64,000 nucleotides of DNA from the NCBI RefSeq assembly GCF_024169925.1, contig NZ_JALJXF010000001.1:2796001-2860000 (forward strand), written 5' to 3'. Source of the stretch: Methylorubrum extorquens (GTDB lineage: Bacteria > Pseudomonadota > Alphaproteobacteria > Rhizobiales > Beijerinckiaceae). The translations under genes were made by a program, and so were the position numbers. A model generated the notes under the pieces. It was not told where the DNA came from, searched no databases, and saw only the letters and a list, made by a program, of their open reading frames with translations. Positions 16,693 to 27,452 of this stretch are shown here, piece after piece (the first letter of the stretch is position 1; the number at the start of each line of letters is the position of its first letter).

Positions 16693-17430
16693 CTACGCCT
16701 CGTCGCTCTTGCGAGCCGTTCGGTTCAGCGCCCGCAGCGCCCCGCGGAAGGTGCGCACGTCCTGCTCGGTCATCGCCATGCGGTGGAGCATGTCGCGCAT
16801 GTTGCGGGCGATGATCTCCTGCTTCTCCGGCGGGTAGAAGCCGGCGCCCGCCAGAGTCTCCTCAAGGCTCGCAAACAGCGAGAGCATCGCTTCGCGGGTG
16901 GCGGGCGGCGAGAGCATTTCGCCGGAGAAGCGCAGGGTGGCGAGGCCGGCGGCGCGGCGCCACTCGTAGCCCATCAGCAGCACGGCCTGGGCGAGGTTGA
17001 GCGAGGGAAATTCCTCCGTCACCGGGAAGGTGACGATAGCGTCGGCCAGCGACACCTCGTCGTTGCTCAAGCCCACCCGCTCGCGCCCGAACATCAGCCC
17101 GATCCGCTCGCCGCGGCCGATTCGCTCGGCGGTGGCCGTCATGGCGTCCTCGGGGGCGAAGACCCGCTTCATCTGCCCGCGCTCGCGGGCGGTGGTAGCG
17201 AGGAGACCATGCAGGTCGGCGATGGCCTCCGGCAGCGTGGCATAGACCTTAGCCCCATCGAGCACGTACGTCGCGCCGGACGCCGCCTCACGCACGCCCT
17301 TCTTCGGCCAGCCGTTCTTGGGCGCCACCAAGCGCAACTCGGACAGACCGAAATTCGCCATGGCGCGGGCGGTCATGCCGATGTTCTCGGCAAGTTGCGG
17401 CTCGACCAGGATGACGACGGGGGCGCTCAT
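16693..17430 (-). CDS. trmJ: TrmJ-like tRNA/rRNA 2'-O-methyltransferase (SPOUT)
   Basis: A 245-residue SpoU-class methyltransferase from the MSAPVVILVEPQ start. The three SPOUT signatures are present: ENIGMTARAMANFG (motif 1), LMFGRERVGLSNDE (motif 2) and FPSLNLAQAVLLMGYEW (motif 3), which form the trefoil knot that binds S-adenosylmethionine. The C-terminal helical extension (ATREAMLSLFASLEETLAGAGF) is typical of TrmJ, which methylates ribose at position 32 of tRNA anticodon loops. An upstream in-frame start adds 24 residues unlike the family and is not used. Confidence 0.85.
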   Translation of the reverse strand: MSAPVVILVEPQLAENIGMTARAMANFGLSELRLVAPKNGWPKKGVREAASGATYVLDGAKVYATLPEAIADLHGLLATTARERGQMKRVFAPEDAMTATAERIGRGERIGLMFGRERVGLSNDEVSLADAIVTFPVTEEFPSLNLAQAVLLMGYEWRRAAGLATLRFSGEMLSPPATREAMLSLFASLEETLAGAGFYPPEKQEIIARNMRDMLHRMAMTEQDVRTFRGALRALNRTARKSDEA

Positions 17431-17461
17431 GGCCGCCCTCTCGCACGCCGCGATCACAGCC

Positions 17462-17758
17462 TCAATCCGGGAAGAGCAGCGATTCCCAATCTCGCACCCC
17501 ACTCATGACGTGCAGGATCTCGATCCGCTCGCTGCGCGCCCGGTAGAAGATGAGGTAGGAACCGTAGGAGCGCCGCCGCACGCCGCTATCCGCGTGAAGC
17601 GGTACCAGCGGAAAGCTTTCGGGAAACTCGGCGAGTTGCAGGCACCGCTCGACCAATTCGGTGACGAAGCTGGCCGCCCGGCGCGGATTGTCCTCGGCCA
17701 TGAAGTCACCGATGCGCTCCAGATCGGCTTCAGCCTCGGCGGTGAAGACGACGATCAT
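17462..17758 (-). CDS. ParE/RelE-family toxin
   Basis: A 98-residue type II toxin. VVFTAEAEADLERIGDFM at the N-terminus and the C-terminal GSYLIFYRARSERIEILHVMSGVRDW match the ParE/RelE fold; the Arg-Asp-Trp ending resembles ParE-type proteins that poison DNA gyrase, although RelE-like mRNA cleavage cannot be excluded. The gene overlaps the antitoxin gene by 4 bases and ends 31 bases before trmJ. Confidence 0.85.
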   Translation of the reverse strand: MIVVFTAEAEADLERIGDFMAEDNPRRAASFVTELVERCLQLAEFPESFPLVPLHADSGVRRRSYGSYLIFYRARSERIEILHVMSGVRDWESLLFPD

Positions 17759-18015
17759 GCATCCGGGCCGGACATTGATTCGTATTTGGCGATCAATCGC
17801 GCCTTGACGTCTTCGGCCGGTGTCACCCGGCCGGCGTCGGCATCGGCGGTGCCGCGGGCCAGGGCCGCATCGAGCAGCGATAGGCGCTTCTCGCGCTCCT
17901 CGACCAAGCGCACGCCCTCGCGAAGAACCTCGCTGCGAGAGCCGTAGCGGCCCTCCTTCACAAGCGAAGTGACATAGCTTTCGAGGCGGGTTCCGAGATC
18001 GGCGCTACTCGGCAT
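17755..18015 (-). CDS. ParD/CopG-type ribbon-helix-helix antitoxin
   Basis: An 86-residue protein with a short N-terminal ribbon, GRYGSRSEVLREGVRLVEERE as the typical helix-helix DNA-binding segment, and a C-terminal toxin-neutralising tail (TPAEDVKARLIAKYESM). It lies directly upstream of the toxin gene with a 4-base overlap, the usual translational coupling for such pairs. A 13-base palindrome 33 bases upstream is the probable autoregulatory operator. Confidence 0.87.
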   Translation of the reverse strand: MPSSADLGTRLESYVTSLVKEGRYGSRSEVLREGVRLVEEREKRLSLLDAALARGTADADAGRVTPAEDVKARLIAKYESMSGPDA

Positions 18016-18047
18016 CGTCGCTGCTCCCGTCGCTGCGGAAGCGGGAG

Positions 18048-18060
18048 GATAACTGTTATC
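18048..18060. promoter_or_regulatory. Palindromic operator of the ParDE-type module
   Basis: GATAAC T GTTATC is a perfect 13-base palindrome 33 bases before the antitoxin start, in the position expected for binding of the antitoxin or toxin-antitoxin complex. Confidence 0.5.
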
Positions 18061-18120
18061 GGGTGTGACGCAAAGGAATGCGCGCCGATGGCAAGGCCAC
18101 CGACGCGCGTTCCAAAATTC

Positions 18121-18669
18121 TCAGATCTTACCGTCGAGGCCCATCTGGTAGTACTTGTGCACGATCTTATCCTGGTTCTCGAGGAGCCAGTCGATCGAGG
18201 GCTCGTTGGTCATGGCCTTGCGGATCGCCTCGGTCATGCCCTTGCGCTGGATCTCGAACAACGCCTTGTGGTCGATGTTCTCGTCCTGGATCACGCCGGG
18301 GCTGAGCCAGACCGAGCAGATGATGCCGAGGTCGTTGGCCTTCTCCTTGGGGATGTAGCCGGCCCGCACCGCATCGAGCACGCCGTTGGCGATGGCATAC
18401 TGGACCGTGCCCATCAGGATCGAGGTGTATTTGTTCTCGGTCACGCTCACCTTGGAGACGCACAGCGTCACCGGGCGGACCATGATATCGGTGTTCAGGA
18501 GCGCGAAGACGCGGCTATGGCCGACGACCTGATCGCCGGTGAGGGTGGCGAGCGCGGTGCCGACCGGCCCGTCGAGCTCGCCGATGATGACCTCGGGTTC
18601 GGACGCGGTGTTGGGCGGGCCGCCCGCGACGAGGGCCTCGCCGGCGCGCAGGATGATGCGGTCGCTCAT
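18121..18669 (-). CDS. Formaldehyde-activating enzyme homologue lacking the catalytic histidine
   Basis: A 182-residue Fae-family protein. The start MSDRIILRAGEALV and the IIGELDGPVGTALATL, SILMGTVQYAIANGVLDAV and ADDL-like KANDLGI segments align with Fae, which condenses formaldehyde with tetrahydromethanopterin in methylotrophs. The histidine that acts as acid/base in Fae, just before the conserved IIG, has no counterpart: the stretch reads Asn20-Thr-Ala-Ser-Glu-Pro-Glu-Val-Ile-Ile-Gly30. This fits the Fae2/Fae3-type paralogues of methylobacteria, whose role is not the main formaldehyde condensation. AGGAAGG lies before the ATG. No other C1 gene is adjacent. Confidence 0.85.
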   Translation of the reverse strand: MSDRIILRAGEALVAGGPPNTASEPEVIIGELDGPVGTALATLTGDQVVGHSRVFALLNTDIMVRPVTLCVSKVSVTENKYTSILMGTVQYAIANGVLDAVRAGYIPKEKANDLGIICSVWLSPGVIQDENIDHKALFEIQRKGMTEAIRKAMTNEPSIDWLLENQDKIVHKYYQMGLDGKI

Positions 18670-18852
18670 GGTGTGTCCTTCCTCGTGATCGGCCGTTTGT
18701 CTTGACGCCGCGGGTCGTCGCAGCGCCGGCCGGGTTTGTCCAGGCCGCTTAGCGCGGCCGTGGCGTGCGCTCTTGCGCGGGAGCGACACTCGCTTTGGCC
18801 GGTGACCGCGCCGGGTGGCCGCGGCACGGCGCGTCGTTTATGCCCGCCTCCC

Positions 18853-19365
18853 ATGACGGAGACTGGAAACGACCGCGACGGCCTGCGCACCGTCGTGGCG
18901 CTGATTGAGATCCAGGGCGGCCTCGTCGGCCTCTGGGCCTTCCTGCACGACCTGATGCAGACCGGTGCCGCGGTGCCGCTCACGCTGCTGCCCGGTGTGC
19001 TGTTCATCGGTCTCGTGCTGGCGGCGAGCGTGGTCGCGGGAGTGGCGCTGTGGCAGGACCGACGCTGGGGCTACACCCTCTCCGTACCGGTGCAGCTCGC
19101 TCAGGTGATCTGGTTCGTGAGCGCAGGGCTCACCGTCCGTATCTCGGCGAGCGGCTGGCTGCTCGCCGACGTCTTTCTTCGCGCGCCTGCCGAGGGCGGG
19201 CTCGTGCTCGGGTGGCAGTTCGATGCAGCGCGCAAGGGCGGCTACGCCCTCTCGCTGGCTCCGCGGGAGGATTTCACCCTCGCGCTGAACCTGATCGCCC
19301 TCGCCATCCTGATCTGGCTCGGATTTCGCCTGCGCGGCCTGCTGCCGTTCCGCAGGGGCGGGTAA
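18853..19365 (+). CDS. Hypothetical membrane protein (170 aa)
   Basis: A 170-residue protein with about four hydrophobic segments: TVVALIEIQGGLVGLWAFL, VLFIGLVLAASVVAGVAL, VQLAQVIWFVSAGL and LALNLIALAILIWLGFRL. No charged catalytic motifs stand out. It is divergent from the Fae homologue, with about 180 bases between the starts. The ATG at 18853 begins MTETGNDRDG; longer frames upstream are low-complexity and unlikely. Function unknown. Confidence 0.65.
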   Translation: MTETGNDRDGLRTVVALIEIQGGLVGLWAFLHDLMQTGAAVPLTLLPGVLFIGLVLAASVVAGVALWQDRRWGYTLSVPVQLAQVIWFVSAGLTVRISASGWLLADVFLRAPAEGGLVLGWQFDAARKGGYALSLAPREDFTLALNLIALAILIWLGFRLRGLLPFRRGG

Positions 19366-19509
19366 CAGTTTCGCGCATCCGAAACCGGCACTTCGAGCCC
19401 GGCTTTGTCGCCTTGCTGCGCTGCGTTATAGGGGCGGCGACAGGGTTCCGGAGAGACGCGCGAAGGGCAGCCGGCCGGGCGCGCGGCACCGGGCAACTGA
19501 GGGACCGAC

Positions 19510-20724
19510 ATGGCGAAGATCAAGGTGGCCAATCCGGTCGTCGAGCTCGACGGCGACGAGATGACCCGGATCATCTGGGCGGAGATCAAGAACAAGCTCA
19601 TCCACCCCTACCTCGATCTCGATCTCGACTATTACGATCTCGGCGTCGAGCACCGCGACGCGACGAACGATCAGGTGACGGTCGATGCGGCCGAGGCGAT
19701 CAAGCGCCACGGCGTGGGCGTGAAATGCGCCACGATCACGCCGGACGAGGCCCGCGTTGAAGAGTTCAAGCTCAAGGAGATGTGGCGTTCGCCCAACGGC
19801 ACGATCCGCAACATCCTCGGCGGCGTCATCTTCCGCGAGCCGATCATCTGCTCCAACGTCCCGCGCCTCGTGCCCGGCTGGACCCAGCCCTTCGTCATCG
19901 GCCGCCACGCCTACGGCGACCAGTACCGCGCCACCGACTTCAAGGTGCCGGGTAAGGGCCGCCTGACGATCAAGTTCGAGGGTGACGACGGCACCGTCAT
20001 CGAGAAGGAAGTGTTCAAGTTCCCCGACGCCGGCGTCGCGATGTCGATGTACAACCTCGACCAGTCGATCATCGATTTCGCCCGGGCCTCGTTCAACTAT
20101 GGCTTGGCCCGCAAATACCCGGTCTACCTGTCCACCAAGAACACCATCCTCAAGGTCTATGACGGCCGCTTCAAGGATCTGTTCCAAAAGGTGTTCGACG
20201 AGGAGTTCAAGTCGAAGTTCCAGTCGCTCGGCCTCGTCTACGAGCACCGCCTGATCGACGACATGGTGGCCTCGTGCCTGAAGTGGTCGGGTGGCTACGT
20301 CTGGGCCTGCAAGAACTACGACGGCGACGTGCAGTCGGACACGGCGGCGCAGGGCTTCGGCTCGCTCGGCCTGATGACCTCGGTGCTGATGACGCCGGAC
20401 GGCCAGACCGTCGAGGCAGAGGCCGCCCACGGCACCGTGACGCGCCACTACCGCGAGCACCAGAAGGGCAAGGCGACCTCGACCAACTCGATCGCCTCGA
20501 TCTTCGCCTGGACCCGCGGCCTGTCGCACCGGGCCAAGCTCGATGACAACGGCGATCTCGCAAAGTTCGCCGCGACCCTTGAGAAGGTCTGCGTCGATAC
20601 GGTCGAGGCCGGTCACATGACGAAGGATCTCGCCCTCCTCGTCGGCCCGGACCAGAAGTGGCTCACCACCGACGGCTTCCTCGACAAGGTCGACGAGAAC
20701 CTGAAGACGGCGATGGCCGTCTGA
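19510..20724 (+). CDS. icd: NADP-dependent isocitrate dehydrogenase (eukaryote-type homodimeric)
   Basis: A 404-residue TCA-cycle enzyme converting isocitrate to 2-oxoglutarate and CO2 with NADP+. The [12 protein letters not shown] start, SPNGTIRN substrate loop (93-100), [13 protein letters not shown] segment and the metal-binding [18 protein letters not shown] region are highly conserved in the type II (eukaryote-like) NADP-IDHs typical of alphaproteobacteria. [10 protein letters not shown] near residue 310 binds the NADP phosphate. It is monocistronic, with a perfect 10-bp hairpin after the stop and its own upstream region. Confidence 0.95.
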   Translation: MAKIKVANPVVELDGDEMTRIIWAEIKNKLIHPYLDLDLDYYDLGVEHRDATNDQVTVDAAEAIKRHGVGVKCATITPDEARVEEFKLKEMWRSPNGTIRNILGGVIFREPIICSNVPRLVPGWTQPFVIGRHAYGDQYRATDFKVPGKGRLTIKFEGDDGTVIEKEVFKFPDAGVAMSMYNLDQSIIDFARASFNYGLARKYPVYLSTKNTILKVYDGRFKDLFQKVFDEEFKSKFQSLGLVYEHRLIDDMVASCLKWSGGYVWACKNYDGDVQSDTAAQGFGSLGLMTSVLMTPDGQTVEAEAAHGTVTRHYREHQKGKATSTNSIASIFAWTRGLSHRAKLDDNGDLAKFAATLEKVCVDTVEAGHMTKDLALLVGPDQKWLTTDGFLDKVDENLKTAMAV

Positions 20725-20740
20725 GGCCCCAGCCTCACCG

Positions 20741-20765
20741 CCCTCCCCCCACCGAGGGGGGAGGG
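20741..20765. terminator. Hairpin between convergent icd and KGG-protein genes
   Basis: CCCTCCCCCC (20741-20750) is the exact reverse complement of GGGGGGAGGG (20756-20765) with a 5-base loop. It separates the convergent stops of icd and the KGG gene and probably terminates both. It is a different palindrome from the CTCACGAAAC family. Confidence 0.7.
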
Positions 20766-20775
20766 TTGAGAAATC

Positions 20776-21093
20776 TCAGCCGGCCTTCTTCGCCGCATTC
20801 CGCTTGCGCGTCTCGGCTGCCTTCTTGGCCGAGGCGGAGCGCTGCTCCTTCGTGCGCGAAGCCGAGGCGGTGCCGCCGCTGCGGCCGCCCTTGTGCGCGG
20901 CGGGATGGTCGGTCGCCTTGCCGCGGCCCAAGCCGCCGGGCTTCTTGCCGCCGCCGTCGTCCTTGTTGACGGTCGCCCAGGCGCGGGCTTCCGCTTCCTT
21001 TTCCGGCACGCCGCGGGACTCGTAGGATTCGGCGATGTGCTCCGCCTTGCGGACTTGTTTGTCGGTGTATTTCGACTTGTCGCCCTGAGCCAT
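20776..21093 (-). CDS. Small basic KGG-motif protein (stress/plasmid-stabilisation annotated type)
   Basis: A 105-residue hydrophilic protein. The N-terminal half (KYTDKQVRKAEHIAESYESRGVPEKEAEARAWATVNKDDGGGKKPGG) is a conserved alphaproteobacterial module, often annotated as a plasmid stabilisation protein. The C-terminal half is Lys/Ala/Arg-rich with KGGRSGGT, resembling KGG repeats of YciG-type stress proteins, and could bind nucleic acid. It starts 27 bases after the LOV kinase stop on the same strand, so the two form a probable operon. Confidence 0.7.
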   Translation of the reverse strand: MAQGDKSKYTDKQVRKAEHIAESYESRGVPEKEAEARAWATVNKDDGGGKKPGGLGRGKATDHPAAHKGGRSGGTASASRTKEQRSASAKKAAETRKRNAAKKAG

Positions 21094-21120
21094 GGTGCTC
21101 TCCCGATCTGCCCGCGCCGG

Positions 21121-22725
<1,605 letters not shown>

Positions 22726-22897
22726 GCAAACCCGCGGCGTGACAAGTCTCGGGAGGCTGCCGGCACGGCCGGCGCATCCGCGAGGCAGAGCGTAAGATAA
22801 GGCTGCGGGAAGGAAAGAGGCTCCGGAGCGCAGAGGCTCCGGAGCCCATCGAAATCGGCAGGGGCCGCTTGTGGCGAGCGGCCCCTCGCCCGCACCG

Positions 22898-25168
22898 TCA
22901 GGCCTCCTCGTCGATGCCGAAGCTCACGCTCTCGACATTCGCCCGCTCGAAGGCCTGCATCACGTACTGGTAGGAGCGCTCCATGTCGCTGTGCTCCTCG
23001 TCCTCGTTCTCGACGGGTTTGAGGACGAACATCAGCATCGAGCGGCCCGTGACCGAGTAGCTCTCGCCGACCGCGAAGCTTTCCACCTCCTGGCTGTCGG
23101 GCAGGTTGGTATCGAGCAGCCGCGTCCAAGAGGTGCCGCCCGGCGCCTCGGGGAAGGTAAAGTCCACCACGTCGTGATAGGCGTTGTAGAACAAGAGCAG
23201 CGTGGCATCGCCGCCGCGCTTGTGGATGCCGCTCGCCTGGGCGCGCCCGTCGAGCAGCACGGCCAGCGTCCGCGAGTTGCCGTCGTTCCAGTTCTCCGGG
23301 CTCATCTCGGTGCCGGTCGGCGTGAGCCAAGTCACGTCCTTGACGCCGAACTCCTCGTCATAGGCGCCCGTGACGAAGCGACCGCGCGACAGCATCGGCA
23401 GGGCGTTGCGCAGCAGAATCAGGCGCTGCGTGAACTCGGCCAGATCCCGCTCCTCCTCGCCGATGGCGCCCCAATCGACCCAGCTCACCTCGTTGTCCTG
23501 GCAATAGGCGTTGTTGTTGCCCTTCTGCGTGCGGGCGAACTCGTCGCCGGCGAGCAGCATCGGCGTGCCCTTCGACAGGAACAGGGTGGCCAGCATGTTG
23601 CGCATCTGGCGCAGGCGCACCGAGCGGATCTCGGGATCGTCGGTCGGGCCCTCGACACCGTAATTGTAGGAGAGGTTGTGGCCGTGCCCGTCGCGGTTGC
23701 CCTCCTCGTTCGCCTCGTTGTGCTTCTCGTTGTACGAGACCGTATCGTTCAGCGTGAAGCCGTCATGGGCTGTGATGAAGTTCACCGAAGCCCAGGGCCG
23801 GCGCCCGCGCTTGTTGAACTTGTCGGCCGAGGCGGTGATGCGCGAGGCGAGCCCCGGCAGCAGCCCGGCATCGCCCTTCCAATAGCCGCGCACGTCGTCG
23901 CGGAACCGGTCGTTCCACTCGGCCCAGCCCGGCGGGAAGCCGCCGACCTGATAGCCGCCGGGGCCGCAATCCCACGGCTCGGCGATGAGCTTGACGTCGT
24001 TGAGCACCGGATCCTGGCGGCAGGTGTCGAGGAAGCCGCCGCCTTCGTCGAAGCCGTAGGGTTCGCGGCCGAGAATCGTCGCCAGATCGAAGCGGAAGCC
24101 ATCGACCCGCATCTCGGTCGCCCAATAACGGAGCGAGTCCGTGACGAGCTGCAGCACGCGGGGATGCGAGAGGTTGAAGGTGTTCCCGGTGCCGGTGTCG
24201 TTGATGTAGTAGCGCGGCTGGTTCGGCAGCAGCCGGTAGTAGGAGGCGTTGTCGACGCCCTTGAACGACAGGGTCGGGCCCTTCTCGTTGCCCTCGGCCG
24301 TGTGGTTGTAGACTACGTCGAGGATCACCTCGAGGCCGGCGCCGTGCATGCGCGCCACCATCTCCTTGAACTCGGAGAAGGCAAAATCCGGCACGGCCGC
24401 ATAGCGCCGGGCGGGGGTGAAGAACGAGATGGTGTTGTAGCCCCAGTAATTGATGAGGTCCTTCTGCTGCAGGTAGTCGTCCTGCACGAAGGAATGCACC
24501 GGCAGCAGCTCGACCGAGGTGATGCCCAGGCTCTTGATGTAGTCGAGCACCGCCGGGTTGCCGAGGCCGGCATAGGTGCCGCGCAGCTTCTCGGGCACGG
24601 CCGGGTGCAGCTTGGTGAAGCCCTTGACGTGGGTCTCGTAGATGATCGTGCGCTCCCACGGCACGCGGGGCTTCACGTCCCGGCCCCAGGTGAAGGCCGG
24701 GTCGATCACACGGGAGCGGCGGGTGTAGGGGGCCGAATCGCGCTCATCGAAGGTGAGGTCGTCGCCCGTCTCCATCTTGTAGCCGAACAGGGCCGGGTTC
24801 CACTGGATCGTGCCGACCAGACCCTTGGCATAGGGGTCGATGAGGAGCTTGTTCGGGTTGAAGCGGTGGCCGGCCTCGGGCTCGTAGGGGCCGTGGACGC
24901 GGTAGCCGTAGATCGTTCCGGGCCGCGCATCCGGCAGATAGCCGTGCCAGACCTCGTCGGTGTACTCGGGCAGCTCAATGCGCTCGATCTCGTTCTCGCC
25001 GGCATCGTCGAACAGGCACAGCTCGACCTTCGTGGCATGGGCCGAGAACAGCGCGAAGTTCACGCCGCGGCCATCCCAGGTCGCACCGCGGGGATGCGGC
25101 GAGCCTTCGCGGATACGCGTGCGCGATGTGCGCGGCCTCGGCGTCGCAGTCCTGTCGGTATCGGCCAT
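22898..25168 (-). CDS. glgX: Glycogen debranching enzyme GlgX (isoamylase type)
   Basis: A 756-residue GH13 enzyme that hydrolyses alpha-1,6 branches of phosphorylase-trimmed glycogen. An N-terminal CBM48 module (about 20-130) precedes the barrel. Catalytic regions are DVVYNH (284-289), GFRFD with nucleophile Asp361, AEPWD with acid/base Glu397, and TAHDG with His468-Asp469. A C-terminal beta domain and an acidic tail (NEDEEHSD) follow. The ATG at 25168 is chosen because GGGA lies before it; an in-frame ATG and GTG just upstream are alternatives. No other glycogen gene is adjacent, unlike typical glg clusters. Confidence 0.93.
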   Translation of the reverse strand: MADTDRTATPRPRTSRTRIREGSPHPRGATWDGRGVNFALFSAHATKVELCLFDDAGENEIERIELPEYTDEVWHGYLPDARPGTIYGYRVHGPYEPEAGHRFNPNKLLIDPYAKGLVGTIQWNPALFGYKMETGDDLTFDERDSAPYTRRSRVIDPAFTWGRDVKPRVPWERTIIYETHVKGFTKLHPAVPEKLRGTYAGLGNPAVLDYIKSLGITSVELLPVHSFVQDDYLQQKDLINYWGYNTISFFTPARRYAAVPDFAFSEFKEMVARMHGAGLEVILDVVYNHTAEGNEKGPTLSFKGVDNASYYRLLPNQPRYYINDTGTGNTFNLSHPRVLQLVTDSLRYWATEMRVDGFRFDLATILGREPYGFDEGGGFLDTCRQDPVLNDVKLIAEPWDCGPGGYQVGGFPPGWAEWNDRFRDDVRGYWKGDAGLLPGLASRITASADKFNKRGRRPWASVNFITAHDGFTLNDTVSYNEKHNEANEEGNRDGHGHNLSYNYGVEGPTDDPEIRSVRLRQMRNMLATLFLSKGTPMLLAGDEFARTQKGNNNAYCQDNEVSWVDWGAIGEEERDLAEFTQRLILLRNALPMLSRGRFVTGAYDEEFGVKDVTWLTPTGTEMSPENWNDGNSRTLAVLLDGRAQASGIHKRGGDATLLLFYNAYHDVVDFTFPEAPGGTSWTRLLDTNLPDSQEVESFAVGESYSVTGRSMLMFVLKPVENEDEEHSDMERSYQYVMQAFERANVESVSFGIDEEA

Positions 25169-25395
25169 CGATCGTCCCATTCTCACTTATGGCGGTCCCC
25201 GCGGGTCCAGCCGGACTCTGAACGTGCACGGAACGGCGAAGCTCCGTGTCGTCTGACGCGACGCAGCAAATTTTTCCCGATCCGCTGCGCGCCGCTGCGG
25301 ATGTGGTAGGCCTTGGACGAAACTCACGGTGGGGGCTCGCGTTGCAAGACCCCTCATCGATCGACACGGACAGGTTCGAGGGGGGACCATCGCCC

Positions 25396-26196
25396 ATGAT
25401 CGAAGACCCCGAGCATCGGCCCGCCGGGCTTCAAGCGCTGGCTGAGCGGCACGGCGTCAGCCTGGAGGCGGTACGCCATCTGCTGCGCGCGCTCCAGGCG
25501 GGACAGGGCAACATGGCCCAGTTCGATCACCCCGATCTCGGCGGCTTCGGCCAGTGGTCGCGTGGCGGCATGGTGATGGTCGGGCGCATGAACGACCATG
25601 CCCTGAAGGCGCAGGTCGATGCCCTGTGCACCGAACTCGCCGCAGCCCTGCCGCTCTCCGGCTTCCGCGAGGAAGCGGCTTCGGGCAATTGGTGGCCGGA
25701 CGAACTGGGGCTGCCGTCGAGCGCGGGCGCACAGAACGCGACGCGGTACGCCTTCTTCCCCGAGCGGCGGCGCCTCGCCATCGAGACCGACGGGCGGCTC
25801 ACCCTCTACGACACCGGGGACCGCCTCGTGACCGGAGCGAGCCAGCAGCAGGGCGGCACCTCCTCGCTGCGTTTCAGCGGGCCGCAGGGGAGCTTCATGC
25901 TGGAAGATCTGACGCCGGTCGAGCGGGATGCGGCGGCGGCGCCGTCGGCGCCCAGACCGTCGGCGGATGCGAGCGCTGCCGCGTTCGCGTCGTCATCGGT
26001 CGCCCCCGTGGCCAGCCCGGTTCCGTCGGTGCCGGCCGCCAGCCGGCCGAACGCCGCCCCCTCCGGTGCCCCCACGGGTGCAGGCCCGGCCGACATCCTC
26101 TCGATCCTCGAACGGCTGGCCGATCTGCACAAGAAAGGCGTGCTGACCGAAGGGGAGTTCTCCGCCAAGAAGGCGGAGCTGCTGGCGCGGCTCTGA
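25396..26196 (+). CDS. SHOCT-domain protein
   Basis: A 266-residue protein. The N-terminal region (LQALAERHGVSLEAVRHLLRALQAGQGNMAQFDHPDLGGFGQWSRGGM) looks like a short helical DNA- or protein-binding element found in alphaproteobacteria, followed by a globular middle, a long Ala/Pro/Ser linker (about 180-225), and a C-terminal SHOCT motif (ILERLADLHKKGVLTEGEFSAKKAELLARL). SHOCT modules are short oligomerisation helices. The ATG at 25396 follows GAGGGGGG. It is divergent from glgX. A dispersed repeat begins on its stop codon. Function unknown. Confidence 0.75.
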   Translation: MIEDPEHRPAGLQALAERHGVSLEAVRHLLRALQAGQGNMAQFDHPDLGGFGQWSRGGMVMVGRMNDHALKAQVDALCTELAAALPLSGFREEAASGNWWPDELGLPSSAGAQNATRYAFFPERRRLAIETDGRLTLYDTGDRLVTGASQQQGGTSSLRFSGPQGSFMLEDLTPVERDAAAAPSAPRPSADASAAAFASSSVAPVASPVPSVPAASRPNAAPSGAPTGAGPADILSILERLADLHKKGVLTEGEFSAKKAELLARL

Positions 26197-26315
26197 TTCG
26201 GTTATCCGCTCGATCCAAGCGGGGACCGGATCAGCAAGTCCGCGCGGCGACTGAGGTGGGATCCCGCCGAAGCTGAAATTCGCCATCCCGAAGGGATCAA
26301 CCGAATTTGGGATGA
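26194..26315 (+). repeat. Stop-codon-anchored dispersed repeat, copy B
   Basis: This copy begins on the TGA of the SHOCT gene. TGATTCGGT and ACCGGATCA form the first stem (one G-T pair), with CGCT/AGCG inside. In the second hairpin AAATTCG (26276-26282) pairs with CGAATTT (26302-26308), where copy A has AAATCCG with CGGATTT. The matching change on both arms keeps the pair and argues that the stem itself is conserved. Confidence 0.75.
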
Positions 26316-26374
26316 CACGACGGCCTGTCGCCGCAGGCCCCGCCGGAAGGCCGCTCTCGCCCTAGATTCAGGCC

Positions 26375-27439
26375 ATGGCCCCGCGCGACCTCATCGACAT
26401 CGACCGCATCTTCCACGAGCCGGCGGTCGCCGACTATCCGCGCGGGCGTGAGATCCTGGCCCGCTATCCGAACGCAGAGCGGATCGAGGTCCCGTCACAC
26501 TGGAACATCCCGGAACTGCACGGCAATGCCGGCTCGGTCGAGGACTGGGTGCGGATCAAGCGATCGACGCTGGTGCTCGGCGTCAAGAAGGGGCTCGCGA
26601 TGCGGCCCAACGGCCGTTCCGCCCACTTCATCGCGCCCTCGACCTCGAACGGCTGCGCGATGGCCTGCGCCTACTGCTACGTGCCGCGCCGCAAGGGGTT
26701 TTCTAACCCGATCTCGCTGTTCGTGAACGTCGATGCGGTCTGCGCGGCGATCACCCGACATGCAGCCAAGCAAGGCCCGCTGCCGAAGCCCGATCAGATC
26801 GACCCAGAGGCCTGGGTCTACGATCTCGGCGAGAACGGCGACCTCTCGGCCGACGCGATGATCTGCGACAACGTCCGCGATCTCGTCGCGCAATTCCGCG
26901 CAATTCCCAACGCCAAGGGCTCGTTCGCGACGAAGGCCGTGAACCGCGATCTCCTCGCCTACGATCCGCGAGGCCGCACCCGCATCCGCTTCTCGCTGAT
27001 GCCGGCGCGGATCGCGCGGGTCGTCGATGTGCGCACCGCCCCGATCCCCGAGCGGATCGCCGCGATCGACGACTTTCTGCGGGCCGGCTACGAGGTCCAC
27101 GTCAATTTCTCGCCCGTGATCCTCTACGAGGGCTGGGAGGCGGATTGGGCGGCCCTGTTCGACGAGATCGACGGGATGATCTCGGACGCGGCCAAGGGCC
27201 AGCTCGCCTGCGAGATCATCATGCTGACGCACAATGCCGGGCTGCACGCGGTCAATCTCGGCTGGCACCCCAAGGCCGAGGATCTGCTCTGGCGGCCGGA
27301 CATCCAGGAGGCCAAGCGCTCGGAGGGCGGCGGCGAAAATCTGCGCTACCGGACCGGCTGGAAGGGAAAGTGGCTCGCCCGGTTCAAGGCGCTGCTCGCC
27401 GAGCGGATGCCCTATTGCCGGGTGCGCTACGCGTTCTGA
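26375..27439 (+). CDS. Spore photoproduct lyase-family radical SAM protein
   Basis: A 354-residue protein with the cluster motif CxxxCxxC at Cys94, Cys98, Cys101 (NGCAMACAYCYVPRRKG). The surrounding pattern and the rest of the fold follow spore photoproduct lyase, which uses S-adenosylmethionine chemistry to reverse the UV-induced thymine dimer of spores. Non-sporulating alphaproteobacteria carry a distinct relative of unproven substrate; repair of a DNA photolesion is plausible but not shown. The nucleoside deaminase gene starts 13 bases downstream on the same strand, so a two-gene unit is likely. Confidence 0.85.
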   Translation: MAPRDLIDIDRIFHEPAVADYPRGREILARYPNAERIEVPSHWNIPELHGNAGSVEDWVRIKRSTLVLGVKKGLAMRPNGRSAHFIAPSTSNGCAMACAYCYVPRRKGFSNPISLFVNVDAVCAAITRHAAKQGPLPKPDQIDPEAWVYDLGENGDLSADAMICDNVRDLVAQFRAIPNAKGSFATKAVNRDLLAYDPRGRTRIRFSLMPARIARVVDVRTAPIPERIAAIDDFLRAGYEVHVNFSPVILYEGWEADWAALFDEIDGMISDAAKGQLACEIIMLTHNAGLHAVNLGWHPKAEDLLWRPDIQEAKRSEGGGENLRYRTGWKGKWLARFKALLAERMPYCRVRYAF

Positions 27440-27452
27440 AGGAAGGAAACGA

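Noticed and set aside
25236..25262. EcfG-like motif before the SHOCT gene (GGAAC-N15-CGTC)
   Set aside because: Spacing is one short and the -10 element differs, so it is below what I accept as a match.
22871..25309. 812-codon frame antisense to glgX
   Set aside because: It has no domain and is explained by glgX on the other strand.
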